NCBI GenBank assembly: GCA_036825195.1
Contig: DAISYQ010000002.1
Location: 137,498-201,497 of the forward strand
Length of the DNA stretch: 64,000 nucleotides
Source of the DNA: UBA2210 sp036825195
Lineage (GTDB): Bacteria; Desulfobacterota; Syntrophia; Syntrophales; UBA2210
Direction of reading: 5' to 3'
Each line of letters starts with the position of its first letter. Positions within the stretch are counted from its first letter, which is position 1. Below, piece after piece: positions 8,848 to 15,982 of this stretch. The position numbers and the translations under genes are program-made. The notes below the pieces were generated by a model. It was given only the letters and a program-made list of their open reading frames with translations, was not told where the DNA came from and did not search any database.

Positions 8848-10299
8848 ATGGCAATTTATGTAGACCCAAACACAGGAAAAATGCAGCAAGGCAAAAGCGG
8901 AGCATACACGATACCGATTAATGAATATACGCCTGCTAAAACAGTTCAGGATGATGACTTTTCTAAGTCGGCTTCTGCCAGTGATTCAGCTTCTAAAAAC
9001 AATATTTCCAAAGTTATCTACAACGCAGACGGCACAAGGGAAGTAGTTGACGAGGTTGACAACTATTACCAGAACAAAAAGCCGATGTCAGACGAAGATT
9101 GGCAAGAACAGCAAGACACGATAAAAGAGAATACCGCCAATAAAGTGCAATCAGCTATTGACGCTATCAAGTCGTCTTATGCTTCTGTTTATGCCAGAGC
9201 GGCGGAGGAAGCTAAAAACAGGCTCGGCTCAACTGCTACCATAAACGCCCTTGCTGGACAGCGTGGAACTCCATCAGGAGCCGCTAACCGCGCAAAAACC
9301 ACCGCTTACAACCAGTCGGTTGAAGAAGGCATAACAGCCGATATGAACGCCGAAATTGATAATATCAGGCGCTATTATGAAGGTCTGGAGCAGAATGAAA
9401 TTCAATATCAGCAACAATTAAGAAGGGAAGATGCAGATAAATGGATTGAATATATGAAAGGCGAGAAAGAAAGAAAACAAACCACGACTAAAGCCAAGCT
9501 TGAAGATATTTTAAATATGGGTGCCTCTTTTGACCAGTTGGACGAAGACTTACAACAGGAATACGCTGACCTTTACGGGTATGACATCCCGACCGCTCAA
9601 AAGAGCTGGGATTATAAAATTGGCCAGGCATTGGCGGAGAAAGAAGCTAAAGAAGAGGAGGCGAGGCAAAAAGCTAAAGAGCAAGAACTTGCCAATGCCA
9701 AATCTGAAGCCGATATTATCAAAACCTATTCTGATATAGAGCTTAACCAGATAGAACAGGAATATAAACAAAATCAAGACAAAACCGAACTTGACAAAAC
9801 TATGGCGTTAAAGGGGTATAAATATATCAGCACTCCATACCAAAGAGACCAACTTAAAAATCAAGGCTACGATATTGTTGAAGTCGGAGGGAGAACTTAC
9901 GCCGCTAAGCCGGAAGCAAAAGGAGGTGGGAGCGGGACAGATTCTAATACTTACACTTTGACCCTCGACACATTAAACTCTTCAAAAGGCGAAGACGGAT
10001 ATGTGAGTACAGATGTCTACAAAACTGAAAGGGCAAAAATTAATTCAGTATCAGGTAGAGAAGACTTTGACAAAATGTATGCTTATTTGCTCAACCCCAA
10101 CGACAAAACAGCCCAGGCGTTTGTTAAAAAAATTGAAGAAGAAGACGAAAACGAAAACCGTTTTACCGCCTCTAATATCCCCCAAGATGTCTTGCTTGAC
10201 CTTATGGAAGACATTGACGGCGGAGCCTCACTCCAACAGATTATAAAAGCATATCCCGACGTCTCTACATCTTATCTTAATACTCTTTATTACCAATAA
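8848..10299 (+). CDS. Coiled-coil internal virion (ejection-like) protein
   Basis: A 483-residue, highly charged, mostly helical protein. Residues 90-300 are long coiled coil (for example ALAEKEAKEEEARQKAKEQ). An Ala/Gly-rich segment near residue 130 (NALAGQRGTPSGAANR) resembles those in podovirus ejection proteins that are packed in the head and pass into the cell. A Gly-rich linker (KGGGSGTDS) at about residue 355 leads to a C-terminal helical domain. It has no transmembrane helix and no enzyme motif. It is one base upstream of the large internal protein gene. The ejection role is inference. Confidence 0.58.
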   Translation: MAIYVDPNTGKMQQGKSGAYTIPINEYTPAKTVQDDDFSKSASASDSASKNNISKVIYNADGTREVVDEVDNYYQNKKPMSDEDWQEQQDTIKENTANKVQSAIDAIKSSYASVYARAAEEAKNRLGSTATINALAGQRGTPSGAANRAKTTAYNQSVEEGITADMNAEIDNIRRYYEGLEQNEIQYQQQLRREDADKWIEYMKGEKERKQTTTKAKLEDILNMGASFDQLDEDLQQEYADLYGYDIPTAQKSWDYKIGQALAEKEAKEEEARQKAKEQELANAKSEADIIKTYSDIELNQIEQEYKQNQDKTELDKTMALKGYKYISTPYQRDQLKNQGYDIVEVGGRTYAAKPEAKGGGSGTDSNTYTLTLDTLNSSKGEDGYVSTDVYKTERAKINSVSGREDFDKMYAYLLNPNDKTAQAFVKKIEEEDENENRFTASNIPQDVLLDLMEDIDGGASLQQIIKAYPDVSTSYLNTLYYQ

Positions 10300-10300
10300 A

Positions 10301-12916
10301 ATGGGCAGGATTTACAATTCAAATGCCACAAGCCAAGCGACAGAGACAACTACTGGCAGGGGCAGAATAACAGGCAAGCAACAGGAGAAAGAAGAAGTTG
10401 AACGAATATTAAGCGAGACAATTGTTACCGGACGGGTCAATACCTCTACGCCATCGTCAATTATTGAAGAAAAAGATGGTTCAAAAATAAAAAATGTTTT
10501 CAGCTGGCTAGGGAAGCAATTAATGAAACCGGCTGGAATGGTAGCCGAAACCTTAGAAACTGGCGCTAACGTGGCTGGCAGTTTTTTATTACCGATATCC
10601 GATAAATTTACATTTAAAGAGGGTTTAGCAAGTGCCGGGCGCGAGCTTGTCCAGGGAATGAAAGACATTAAAGACGTGGCCACAGGAGACAAGGAAACGT
10701 CCTTTAGTAAAAAATACAAAGAAGACACTGAAACAGTCAGAGATTATTTTGGTATTGACGATAACCAATTTAATAAAATTGCAGATAAAATTATTGGAAT
10801 AAGTAGTGATTTGGTTATTGATCCGCTTTGGGTTACAAAGCCGGTCAAGGCTGTCAAACAGCTTGGCAGGATCACAAAGCTTGATGAGCCGGTAAAGGCC
10901 GCGGCCGAAGCGGTTAAGGATACTTCGGCCATGAAACAAGTCAGAAGTTTGTTTTCTAATACTACCGGCAATAAAGAATTTGACGAGGTGGTCAAGAAGT
11001 TCAGACAACTAAAAAATTACAGGGAAGGCGAGTTGATAGATGAAGCTGTCCAGCTCCAAAAAGATATTTCCAAATTCAAAAAATCGGGAATTAAGAACGC
11101 AGAAGAATTAATAACCGAAGGTCTGGAAAACCCTGCTTCTTTAAAAGGTGCGTCAACCGAAATAAAAGAAACGGTTAATTCTTTAAAAAACAAATATTCC
11201 GGACTTCGCGAGTATGCCAATAAAATCGGTTTGTCCATTGGCGAAATCCAAAATTACGCTCCTCGTATCAGAACAAAAGAAAGTTTATTAAATTCAGTCA
11301 AGCAACAATTTGGCTTGGGCGCCAGGGAATTCGGCAAAGGAAGCATTGAAAAAGGACGACAAGCTTTTAAGGGCATGACGCAGAAGCAAATAAGCGAATT
11401 GGGCGGAAAATACGCAAATTATTTTGAAAAAAATCCGGCCATCCAGCTTGCCAAGAAAGGACAGATGTATGCCAAGGCAATAACCAGTCAGGAGTTTTCA
11501 AATGCTGTTAAGAAATTCGCGGTTAAAGACGGTGTAGAAGTATCCAATCCCATGCTCAAAGGCCTTAAATTTGCCGAGGAACACGCCAAGGTTATTGATA
11601 ATTATTATCAAGGTATCAAACCTGAAGAGTTAAAGGTTATTACCAAAACCTTTGACACGGTTCAAAACTGGTGGAAAGCCCAGGCGCTAATCAGTCCTTC
11701 TTATCATATCAGAAATGTTGCCGGTAATATCTGGAACAACTATTTGGCTAATGTTAATCCGCTCGATTATTTAAAGGCGACAGGAATGCAAACAGCTCCC
11801 AAAATAAAGAACTTTTTAGATAAAAAGGGCTTCGTCAAACTTTCTTCTAAAATGGACAGATATACAAGGGATGTAGCAGAAAGCATAAACGAAATGAAAA
11901 AGCTCGGGGTGATCGACGAGGGCTGGTATGCAAAAGATATCGGCGAAGAAGTTATTGCCCGAGTTAAGGGTGTCAAAAACTGGAAACAGGGAGTAAATCC
12001 GCTTTCACAGCAAAATTATGCTTTCAGGACAAATAAAGCCGTTGGTTCGGCAATTGAAAATAACGCCCGTATTGCCCATTATCTTTCGAAAACAGCCAGC
12101 GGGCTATCGCCTGAAAAAGCGGCCGAGAGTGTTAAAAAATATTTGTTTGACTATGGCGACCTCACCGGCTTTGAAAAAAATATCTTAAAACGAGCAATGC
12201 CTTTTTACACTTGGACCAGCAAAAATATTCCTCTGCAATTAGAAAACATCATTACCCAGCCAGCTAAATACGCGCTCCCGCATAAAATTATAAAAGAAAT
12301 TGAAAGCGGGGTAGAACAGCCAAACGAAAAATATATGAGCCCGTATATTCAGGAAAATATACCGGTCAGGATAAGAACAGACAAAAACGGAAACACTGAA
12401 TATTTCCTATTGGGTATGTGGCTGCCTTATGCCTCGGCTATTGACTTTTTGTCTCAACCATTTGAAAATATAATTAAAATGGTTACTCCACTCTTTAAAA
12501 CCCCAACCGAGCAGTTTTTTAATAAACAGACATATTTTAAAAATACTCTTGGCGAATACGAAGCAATTGAAGAGAAGGCTGGTCAGCAGGGTGAATTTTT
12601 GGGAACCACAATGAGAAACAGAAATATCCACCTGTTAAGAAATATCAGAATATTGAACGATTTGAACAAACTTTACGACAAAAAAGACCCGACACAAGAG
12701 CAAAATAGCCTTGGTATCAAATTAATGAACATTCTGTTTGGGAAAGCGGCTACCTATGACGAGAAGAAAGCAAAATATTTTTACAATAAAGATACCCAAG
12801 AAAGATTGTCTGATTACAAATCAGCAATTAAATATAATGCAAAAAGAGGTTTTATCGACGAGGTTAAACGACTAAGAGAAGAAAAGCAGGAATTTAAAAA
12901 ACAAAGAACTCAATAA
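10301..12916 (+). CDS. Large internal virion/polyvalent-type protein
   Basis: An 871-residue basic protein and the largest in the phage part. The N-terminal 60 residues are Thr-rich and unstructured. Helical blocks follow (residues 90-330). Residues about 460-680 contain QALISPSYHIRNVAGNIWNN and FDYGDLTGFEKNILKRAMPF followed by YTW, the kind of conserved block found near the C-terminus of large phage polyvalent or internal core proteins. The tail is Lys/Glu rich. It probably enters the host with the DNA or forms the inner core. No peptidase or transglycosylase motif was found. It starts one base after the previous stop. Confidence 0.6.
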   Translation: MGRIYNSNATSQATETTTGRGRITGKQQEKEEVERILSETIVTGRVNTSTPSSIIEEKDGSKIKNVFSWLGKQLMKPAGMVAETLETGANVAGSFLLPISDKFTFKEGLASAGRELVQGMKDIKDVATGDKETSFSKKYKEDTETVRDYFGIDDNQFNKIADKIIGISSDLVIDPLWVTKPVKAVKQLGRITKLDEPVKAAAEAVKDTSAMKQVRSLFSNTTGNKEFDEVVKKFRQLKNYREGELIDEAVQLQKDISKFKKSGIKNAEELITEGLENPASLKGASTEIKETVNSLKNKYSGLREYANKIGLSIGEIQNYAPRIRTKESLLNSVKQQFGLGAREFGKGSIEKGRQAFKGMTQKQISELGGKYANYFEKNPAIQLAKKGQMYAKAITSQEFSNAVKKFAVKDGVEVSNPMLKGLKFAEEHAKVIDNYYQGIKPEELKVITKTFDTVQNWWKAQALISPSYHIRNVAGNIWNNYLANVNPLDYLKATGMQTAPKIKNFLDKKGFVKLSSKMDRYTRDVAESINEMKKLGVIDEGWYAKDIGEEVIARVKGVKNWKQGVNPLSQQNYAFRTNKAVGSAIENNARIAHYLSKTASGLSPEKAAESVKKYLFDYGDLTGFEKNILKRAMPFYTWTSKNIPLQLENIITQPAKYALPHKIIKEIESGVEQPNEKYMSPYIQENIPVRIRTDKNGNTEYFLLGMWLPYASAIDFLSQPFENIIKMVTPLFKTPTEQFFNKQTYFKNTLGEYEAIEEKAGQQGEFLGTTMRNRNIHLLRNIRILNDLNKLYDKKDPTQEQNSLGIKLMNILFGKAATYDEKKAKYFYNKDTQERLSDYKSAIKYNAKRGFIDEVKRLREEKQEFKKQRTQ

Positions 12917-12917
12917 A

Positions 12918-13064
12918 ATGGACAAGGATTTAATAAAACTCATTTTAGGCTGGATCGTTGTCGTAAGCATATTTTACTTTTTAGCGATCGACAAAGGTAC
13001 TGCTTATCCAGAAAGCGAATCATGGCCGGAATGCTCCCCTGATTATATGGGAAGTTGTAATTAG
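12918..13064 (+). CDS. Small membrane protein (48 residues)
   Basis: ATG 12918 to TAG 13064 encodes 48 residues. One hydrophobic helix (LIKLILGWIVVVSIFYFLAI) is followed by an acidic tail with two cysteines (WPECSPDYMGSC). It starts one base after the large virion gene, with the same spacing as other genes of the late operon, which favours a real gene. It is the last gene of the rightward late module before a terminator. The function is unknown. Confidence 0.5.
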   Translation: MDKDLIKLILGWIVVVSIFYFLAIDKGTAYPESESWPECSPDYMGSCN

Positions 13065-13179
13065 ACCACACAAATTGAGTCAAAAGTAAACCGGAGAGAA
13101 AAGAAATACGGGTAGCATATCTTGTTGTGTTGTATCTTGACACATACTAGATATTGTGATATGTCTTAATTGCTATAAA

Positions 13180-13210
13180 AAAACCTGACCGTGGGGGTCA
13201 GGTTTTAAAT
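13180..13210 (+). terminator. Rho-independent terminator of the late module
   Basis: AAAACCTGACC (13180-13190) pairs exactly with GGTCAGGTTTT (13196-13206) around a five-base loop. The A and T runs make it usable in both directions. It lies about 115 bases after the last late gene. A TTGACA at 13137-13142 lies just upstream, but its -10 partner (TATGTC) is poor. Confidence 0.8.
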
Positions 13211-13214
13211 CCGG

Positions 13215-13318
13215 TTGAAAATCCCGGAGCATTTGAAAGTGAGGGGGTGAATAGCACACTACTTGACAAGCTGTCAAGGAAAAAATGCTTATTCCACTTT
13301 TTGCTGGGGGATTTTCAA
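13215..13318 (+). ncRNA. Candidate structured RNA with nested stems and pseudoknot
   Basis: Four complementary pairs fit one fold: P1 TTGAAAATCCC 13215-13225 with 13308-13318 (11 bp, perfect); P2 AGCATTT 13228-13234 with 13283-13289 (7 bp); P3 CTTGACA 13262-13268 with 13272-13278 (7 bp, 3-base loop); and a crossing pair AAAGTG 13236-13241 with CACTTT 13295-13300 that would make a pseudoknot. It lies between a terminator and a small gene that starts 106 bases later. It could be a cis-regulatory leader or an independent RNA. I do not recognise a known class. The strand is assumed from the downstream gene. Confidence 0.5.
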
Positions 13319-13424
13319 ATCCTACCGGTGAAAGGTGTGTGGTGGCTTATGATAATCTAAATTTAAACTCCGTAGGACATTGGTAACTATTCATTAACCT
13401 TACATAGAGAAAAGGAGTTTAAAC

Positions 13425-13553
13425 ATGGGAAGTAAAACAAAAACAGTGAAACATGTCAGAGACACGCGGACCGGCCGATATGTGAAAAAAGAAGAGGCCA
13501 CTAGACGTCCGGCAACTACCGTTACTGAAACAGACAAAGTGAGAAGGAAGTAA
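13425..13553 (+). CDS. Small basic protein (42 residues)
   Basis: ATG 13425 has a strong Shine-Dalgarno site (AAAAGGAG, 13410s), unlike the late genes. The 42-residue product is rich in Lys, Arg and Thr (KTVKHVRDTRTGRYVKK, then RRPATTVTETD). Small proteins with this RDTxTGRYVxKxEAxxRPxTTVTE pattern occur widely in bacteria; their function is not known to me. It is followed directly by a strong terminator, so it forms its own transcription unit downstream of the candidate RNA. It is probably a cargo gene rather than a virion gene. Confidence 0.65.
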   Translation: MGSKTKTVKHVRDTRTGRYVKKEEATRRPATTVTETDKVRRK

Positions 13554-13558
13554 AATTA

Positions 13559-13591
13559 TGAGGGGAGGTTAAAAGCCTCCCCTCATTTTTT
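13559..13591 (+). terminator. Strong rho-independent terminator
   Basis: TGAGGGGAGG (13559-13568) pairs perfectly with CCTCCCCTCA (13576-13585). A seven-base loop lies between them and six T residues follow. It closes the small gene at 13425-13553. Confidence 0.88.
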
Positions 13592-13609
13592 ATATGGAGG
13601 ACTTATAAT

Positions 13610-13774
13610 ATGTCTAAAAAAGAGCATGATACCTCAAAAGGAACTGAAGATTCAAAAACAGTCAGGTATATTAACCGTAATGAATCACAAAAAGGCGATA
13701 AACAAGTACAAACTGATGAGAGTGTGAAACCAGCACGAGAGACCCAGAGCACTGGTTCAAAAAATAACCCATGA
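13610..13774 (+). CDS. Small hydrophilic protein (54 residues)
   Basis: ATG 13610 follows GGAGG (13596-13600). The 54-residue product is very polar and probably disordered, rich in Lys, Ser, Thr and Gln, with no hydrophobic core. Its TGA overlaps the ATG of the next gene (ATGA at 13771-13774), so the two are translationally coupled. Together with the membrane protein that follows it looks like a two-gene cargo unit. The function is not recognised. Confidence 0.55.
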   Translation: MSKKEHDTSKGTEDSKTVRYINRNESQKGDKQVQTDESVKPARETQSTGSKNNP

Positions 13775-14166
13775 AATTAAGCGAGTATCGAAACACATAT
13801 TATGAATATACAGGCAAAACGAGCAATGTCACAAGACAACTTGCTTTTGCTGGTATAGCTTTGATTTGGATTTATAAAGTAGGTAATTTTGCGGATGGAT
13901 CTATACCTAAACAGTTAATTCTGTCATCCGCTTTACTCGCAATATCACTTACACTTGATTTGTTACATTATGTATGGGGTAGTTTTATTTGGGGAGTGTT
14001 TTGTAGACAAAAAGAAAAACAGTTAGAAGATATTCTTGAGAATCCTGAATTATCTGCACCAGCGTGGTATAATTGGCCATCTAATCTCTTTTTTTGGTTA
14101 AAAATACTTGCAGTTATAATAGCGTATTACAGTTTAATTAAGTACTTTATAATCAATTATATTTGA
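13771..14166 (+). CDS. Three-helix membrane protein of unknown function
   Basis: A 131-residue protein with hydrophobic helices at about residues 23-36, 50-77 and 105-128 and a charged cytoplasmic-type loop (RQKEKQLEDILENPE) between the last two. Its start overlaps the preceding gene by four bases. Position in the accessory stretch between late and control genes fits a lysogenic-conversion or superinfection-exclusion gene, but no motif proves this. A bidirectional terminator follows at 14234-14275. Confidence 0.6.
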   Translation: MKLSEYRNTYYEYTGKTSNVTRQLAFAGIALIWIYKVGNFADGSIPKQLILSSALLAISLTLDLLHYVWGSFIWGVFCRQKEKQLEDILENPELSAPAWYNWPSNLFFWLKILAVIIAYYSLIKYFIINYI

Positions 14167-14233
14167 TTAATAAATTACAATCTTAAAAACAGCATAACAC
14201 ATTTTGCGACGCCACCAGTTTATCTAACTGAAC

Positions 14234-14275
14234 AAAAACCCTCAAAATGGCATATATGACCACTTGAGGGTTTTT
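14234..14275. terminator. Bidirectional terminator between convergent units
   Basis: AAAAACCCTCAA (14234-14245) pairs perfectly with TTGAGGGTTTTT (14264-14275). The A and T arms give a U-run on either strand. It separates the rightward cargo genes from the leftward gene at 14408-14959. Confidence 0.85.
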
Positions 14276-14375
14276 CGTTTGCTCAGCTTAAGATTATATA
14301 GGGTTTTGGGGGTGCTGATAAGCCACTAATTGAAACAAAATTTTTAAAACCATCCATAAAATTTATTTACTCTCC

Positions 14376-14394
14376 AAAAGCCCGATAAAGGGCT
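14376..14394 (-). terminator. Short leftward terminator
   Basis: On the minus strand AGCCC and GGGCT (14390-14394 and 14379-14383) pair around a six-base loop and are followed by TTTT. It lies 14 bases past the stop of the leftward secreted-protein gene. It is short, so it may be only a backup to the stronger hairpin at 14234-14275. Confidence 0.5.
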
Positions 14395-14407
14395 GATGGA
14401 CAATAAA

Positions 14408-14959
14408 CTAATTTATTGTAAATTCTTTACCTTGCCACTTGAAAATTTGGTTTCCTTGATTCTGATAAGGGATAATAAAGTAGTCGCCTGCTTCTAAGTT
14501 AATGTCAAAGACGTGAAAAGTGTAGTTGCCTTCATCTACATATTTATCGACTAGATTTCCGTTTAAGTCAAAGACCAATAAGCCTGCTTGACCCATATAT
14601 CCGCCTAAGAATTGAATTTTACCGTCATAATAGGTAAAATTGCTTACTCTTTGCTGAAGGATATGAATCGGCATAGAACCTCCACCAGCGCCATTTAACG
14701 GCTCGCTAGGCTCTTCTGGCTCTTCTACTTCATTATCCACGCAATAACCGACCCATTCCCCCGTGGTTTCACAATTCTGGCTCCAATGCATGCACCACCC
14801 CCAGAAATACCAATCACAAACATCTTGGCAGACTGTTTCCTCCACATAGCCGCCAACATAAGTCTGACCCTCTGGACAATCTGGTTGTGTTGCAGCTATC
14901 GCAATAGATGAGACGACGAGCAAGCTCATTACCGACAGCACTACAATAGTTTTCTTCAT
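14408..14959 (-). CDS. Secreted Cys-rich protein of unknown function
   Basis: A 183-residue protein. Residues 1-22 form a signal peptide ending in IAIAA. Residues 28-73 hold seven cysteines and several tryptophans (VCQDVCDWYFWGWCMHW), suggesting a disulphide-linked domain. An acidic Pro/Glu linker leads to a C-terminal beta domain of about 90 residues (GGYMGQAGLLVFDLNGNLV). The leader is A/T rich with no Shine-Dalgarno site, like the late genes but on the other strand. A hairpin at 14981-15016 sits 22 bases upstream of the start. It may be a lysogenic surface or secreted protein; the function is not recognised. Confidence 0.6.
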   Translation of the reverse strand: MKKTIVVLSVMSLLVVSSIAIAATQPDCPEGQTYVGGYVEETVCQDVCDWYFWGWCMHWSQNCETTGEWVGYCVDNEVEEPEEPSEPLNGAGGGSMPIHILQQRVSNFTYYDGKIQFLGGYMGQAGLLVFDLNGNLVDKYVDEGNYTFHVFDINLEAGDYFIIPYQNQGNQIFKWQGKEFTIN

Positions 14960-14980
14960 ACATTTTATGTTAATTATTAT

Positions 14981-15076
14981 AAAGGTGAGGGAGAGTAAAA
15001 CCCTCCCACAACCTTTTATTATGGCGATAGCCCCAGCCGGAGCCAGAAAGAACTTGTAAAAGTTCAGACGTCGCCA
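14981..15076. other. Two further hairpin elements
   Basis: AAAGGT-GAGGG (14981-14991) pairs with CCCTC and ACCTTT (15001-15016), leaving one bulge. TGGCGA (15022-15027) pairs with TCGCCA (15071-15076), enclosing a perfect hairpin GAACTT/AAGTTC at 15050-15065. The inner loop reads GTAA on the plus strand, a GNRA type, so the strand of this element is uncertain. These hairpins continue the structured stretch that includes 15117-15242. Confidence 0.45.
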
Positions 15077-15116
15077 ATTTTTTAATCATTAGCTGTCATA
15101 TTTTTAAAACTAAATT

Positions 15117-15242
15117 TTAATATCCTTTCGGCCGGGGAGTAATGCCAGCGTTCCCATAGGGGTACTTTTACAACACTACTCCCTGCCAAGATCACATAGT
15201 GCCGTCCTTCTCTTGGATAAAGGGCGACCGAAAAGATATTAA
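15117..15242 (-). ncRNA. Candidate three-way-junction structured RNA
   Basis: An outer stem pairs 15117-15134 with 15225-15242 (about 18 pairs). Inside it, 15135-15144 pairs with 15174-15183 (10 pairs) and CCAAGA 15186-15191 pairs with TCTTGG 15211-15216. All three non-Watson-Crick positions in the two long stems are G-U on the minus strand but A-C on the plus strand, which indicates a minus-strand RNA. The inner arm ends in AGUA-CCC...GGG-AA, resembling a loop-E motif. It starts two bases past the stop of the small gene at 15244-15429. I do not recognise the class. Confidence 0.6.
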
Positions 15243-15243
15243 G

Positions 15244-15429
15244 CTACAAATTATCAAGTTCCTCCAATTTTATTTTTCCGCTTAAAAGATATTCTAAAAC
15301 AGTGCAATCGGCGTATCCATATTTCTTCGCCAAAATTTTAATCTTCCTTTTTGTCTTTCTTGTTATACCTATTGTTTCTATTTTATCCCTCATATATTCA
15401 ATATACTCAATATAGATACCTATGTTCAA
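15244..15429 (-). CDS. Small basic protein, possible ribbon-helix-helix type
   Basis: Up to 61 residues from a TTG start preceded by GGGAG. An in-frame ATG at 15393 would give 49 residues but has no ribosome site. The core (RKTKRKIKILAKKYGYADC then TVLEYLLSG) looks like the strand-helix-helix pattern of small DNA-binding repressors. The 5' region holds three TTCAATATA-like repeats (15397-15433). Because it is embedded in a stretch full of RNA structure, it could instead be part of a long non-coding RNA; the Lys/Glu helix pattern favours coding. Confidence 0.45.
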   Translation of the reverse strand: MNIGIYIEYIEYMRDKIETIGITRKTKRKIKILAKKYGYADCTVLEYLLSGKIKLEELDNL

Positions 15430-15617
15430 TATAGGGCTCCCTCTAAATCTTCACCCCCGAATAATTTTTTATGCACTTATCCCCAGGCTAAAAAACAAAT
15501 CATTAAAAGAAAAAAAGAAAATTATATTCGGTGCGCGTTAGTTTATCGGTCGCCATCAATTACAAACTTAATAGAAAATTTATAGTTGGCGGAGACAGAA
15601 ATGTTTTAAAATATAGT

Positions 15618-15688
15618 CGCGGAGGTGGGGGTCGAACCCACAATCTCTGGCTTATGAAACCAGCGAGTTGCCTTTTCTCTACTCCGCT
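15618..15688 (-). tRNA. Phage tRNA with CAU anticodon (Met or Ile2)
   Basis: The minus strand folds as a cloverleaf. The acceptor pairs G2-G7 with C66-C71, with an A-G mismatch at 1:72. The D-arm is GAG/CTC with a GG-containing loop. The anticodon arm is CTGGT-TTCATAA-GCCAG, the variable loop AGATT and the T-arm GTGGG-TTCGACC-CCCAC. The anticodon is CAT. CCA is not encoded. The last anticodon-stem pair is G-U. Met and modified-C Ile tRNAs share this anticodon, and the sequence alone does not settle which this is. Confidence 0.85.
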
Positions 15689-15699
15689 AAATAAAAAAC

Positions 15700-15775
15700 C
15701 CATTCAGAGCTACTGCACGGACAACCTCGGAAAGGGGTTGGAGTCCTTGTAAGAACTCACAGTAGCCTTGAATGG
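15700..15775. other. Long two-tier hairpin upstream of the phage tRNA
   Basis: CCATTCAGAGCTACTG (15700-15715) pairs with CAGTAGCCTTGAATGG (15760-15775) except for a two-base internal mismatch. Inside, GGAC-AACC (15719-15726) pairs with GGTT (15736-15739) and GTCC (15743-15746) around a GGA bulge. The element is flanked by an A-run on the left and a T-rich run on the right, so it could terminate transcription in either direction. It could also be part of a larger structured RNA that spans the tRNA. Confidence 0.55.
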
Positions 15776-15827
15776 ATTTTCTATTTTTCCGATTTGTTCC
15801 GTCATATTTAAACTTGTTAATTTATAA

Positions 15828-15900
15828 TTGCAGGAGAAAGGTCGAAAACCCCTGCAACTGTCCCACATGGTTAGCGTCGGTGTTATCCACAACGGATAAC
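15828..15900. other. Hairpins and a DnaA-box-like site
   Basis: TTGCAGG 15828-15834 pairs with CCTGCAA 15851-15857. GTTATCC 15882-15888 pairs with GGATAAC 15894-15900. TTATCCACA at 15883-15891 matches the DnaA-box consensus exactly. Near matches lie at 15469-15477 and 15477-15485. One exact 9-mer is expected about every 130 kb on both strands together, so an origin is possible but unproven. Confidence 0.35.
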
Positions 15901-15982
15901 AAGAGAACACTTTAATTATAGCATACCTGCGGAGTCTGTCAACTGGTTGCCCAATAATTACAATATGTTATACTAAAGCCGT

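Noticed and set aside
13425..14166. Cargo cassette as a known toxin-antitoxin or defence system
   Set aside because: No toxin, nuclease, NTPase or antitoxin motif is visible in any of the three products.
15531..15752. Rightward 73-codon frame across the tRNA
   Set aside because: It reads through the antisense of the CAU tRNA and a long hairpin; such spurious frames over tRNAs are common.
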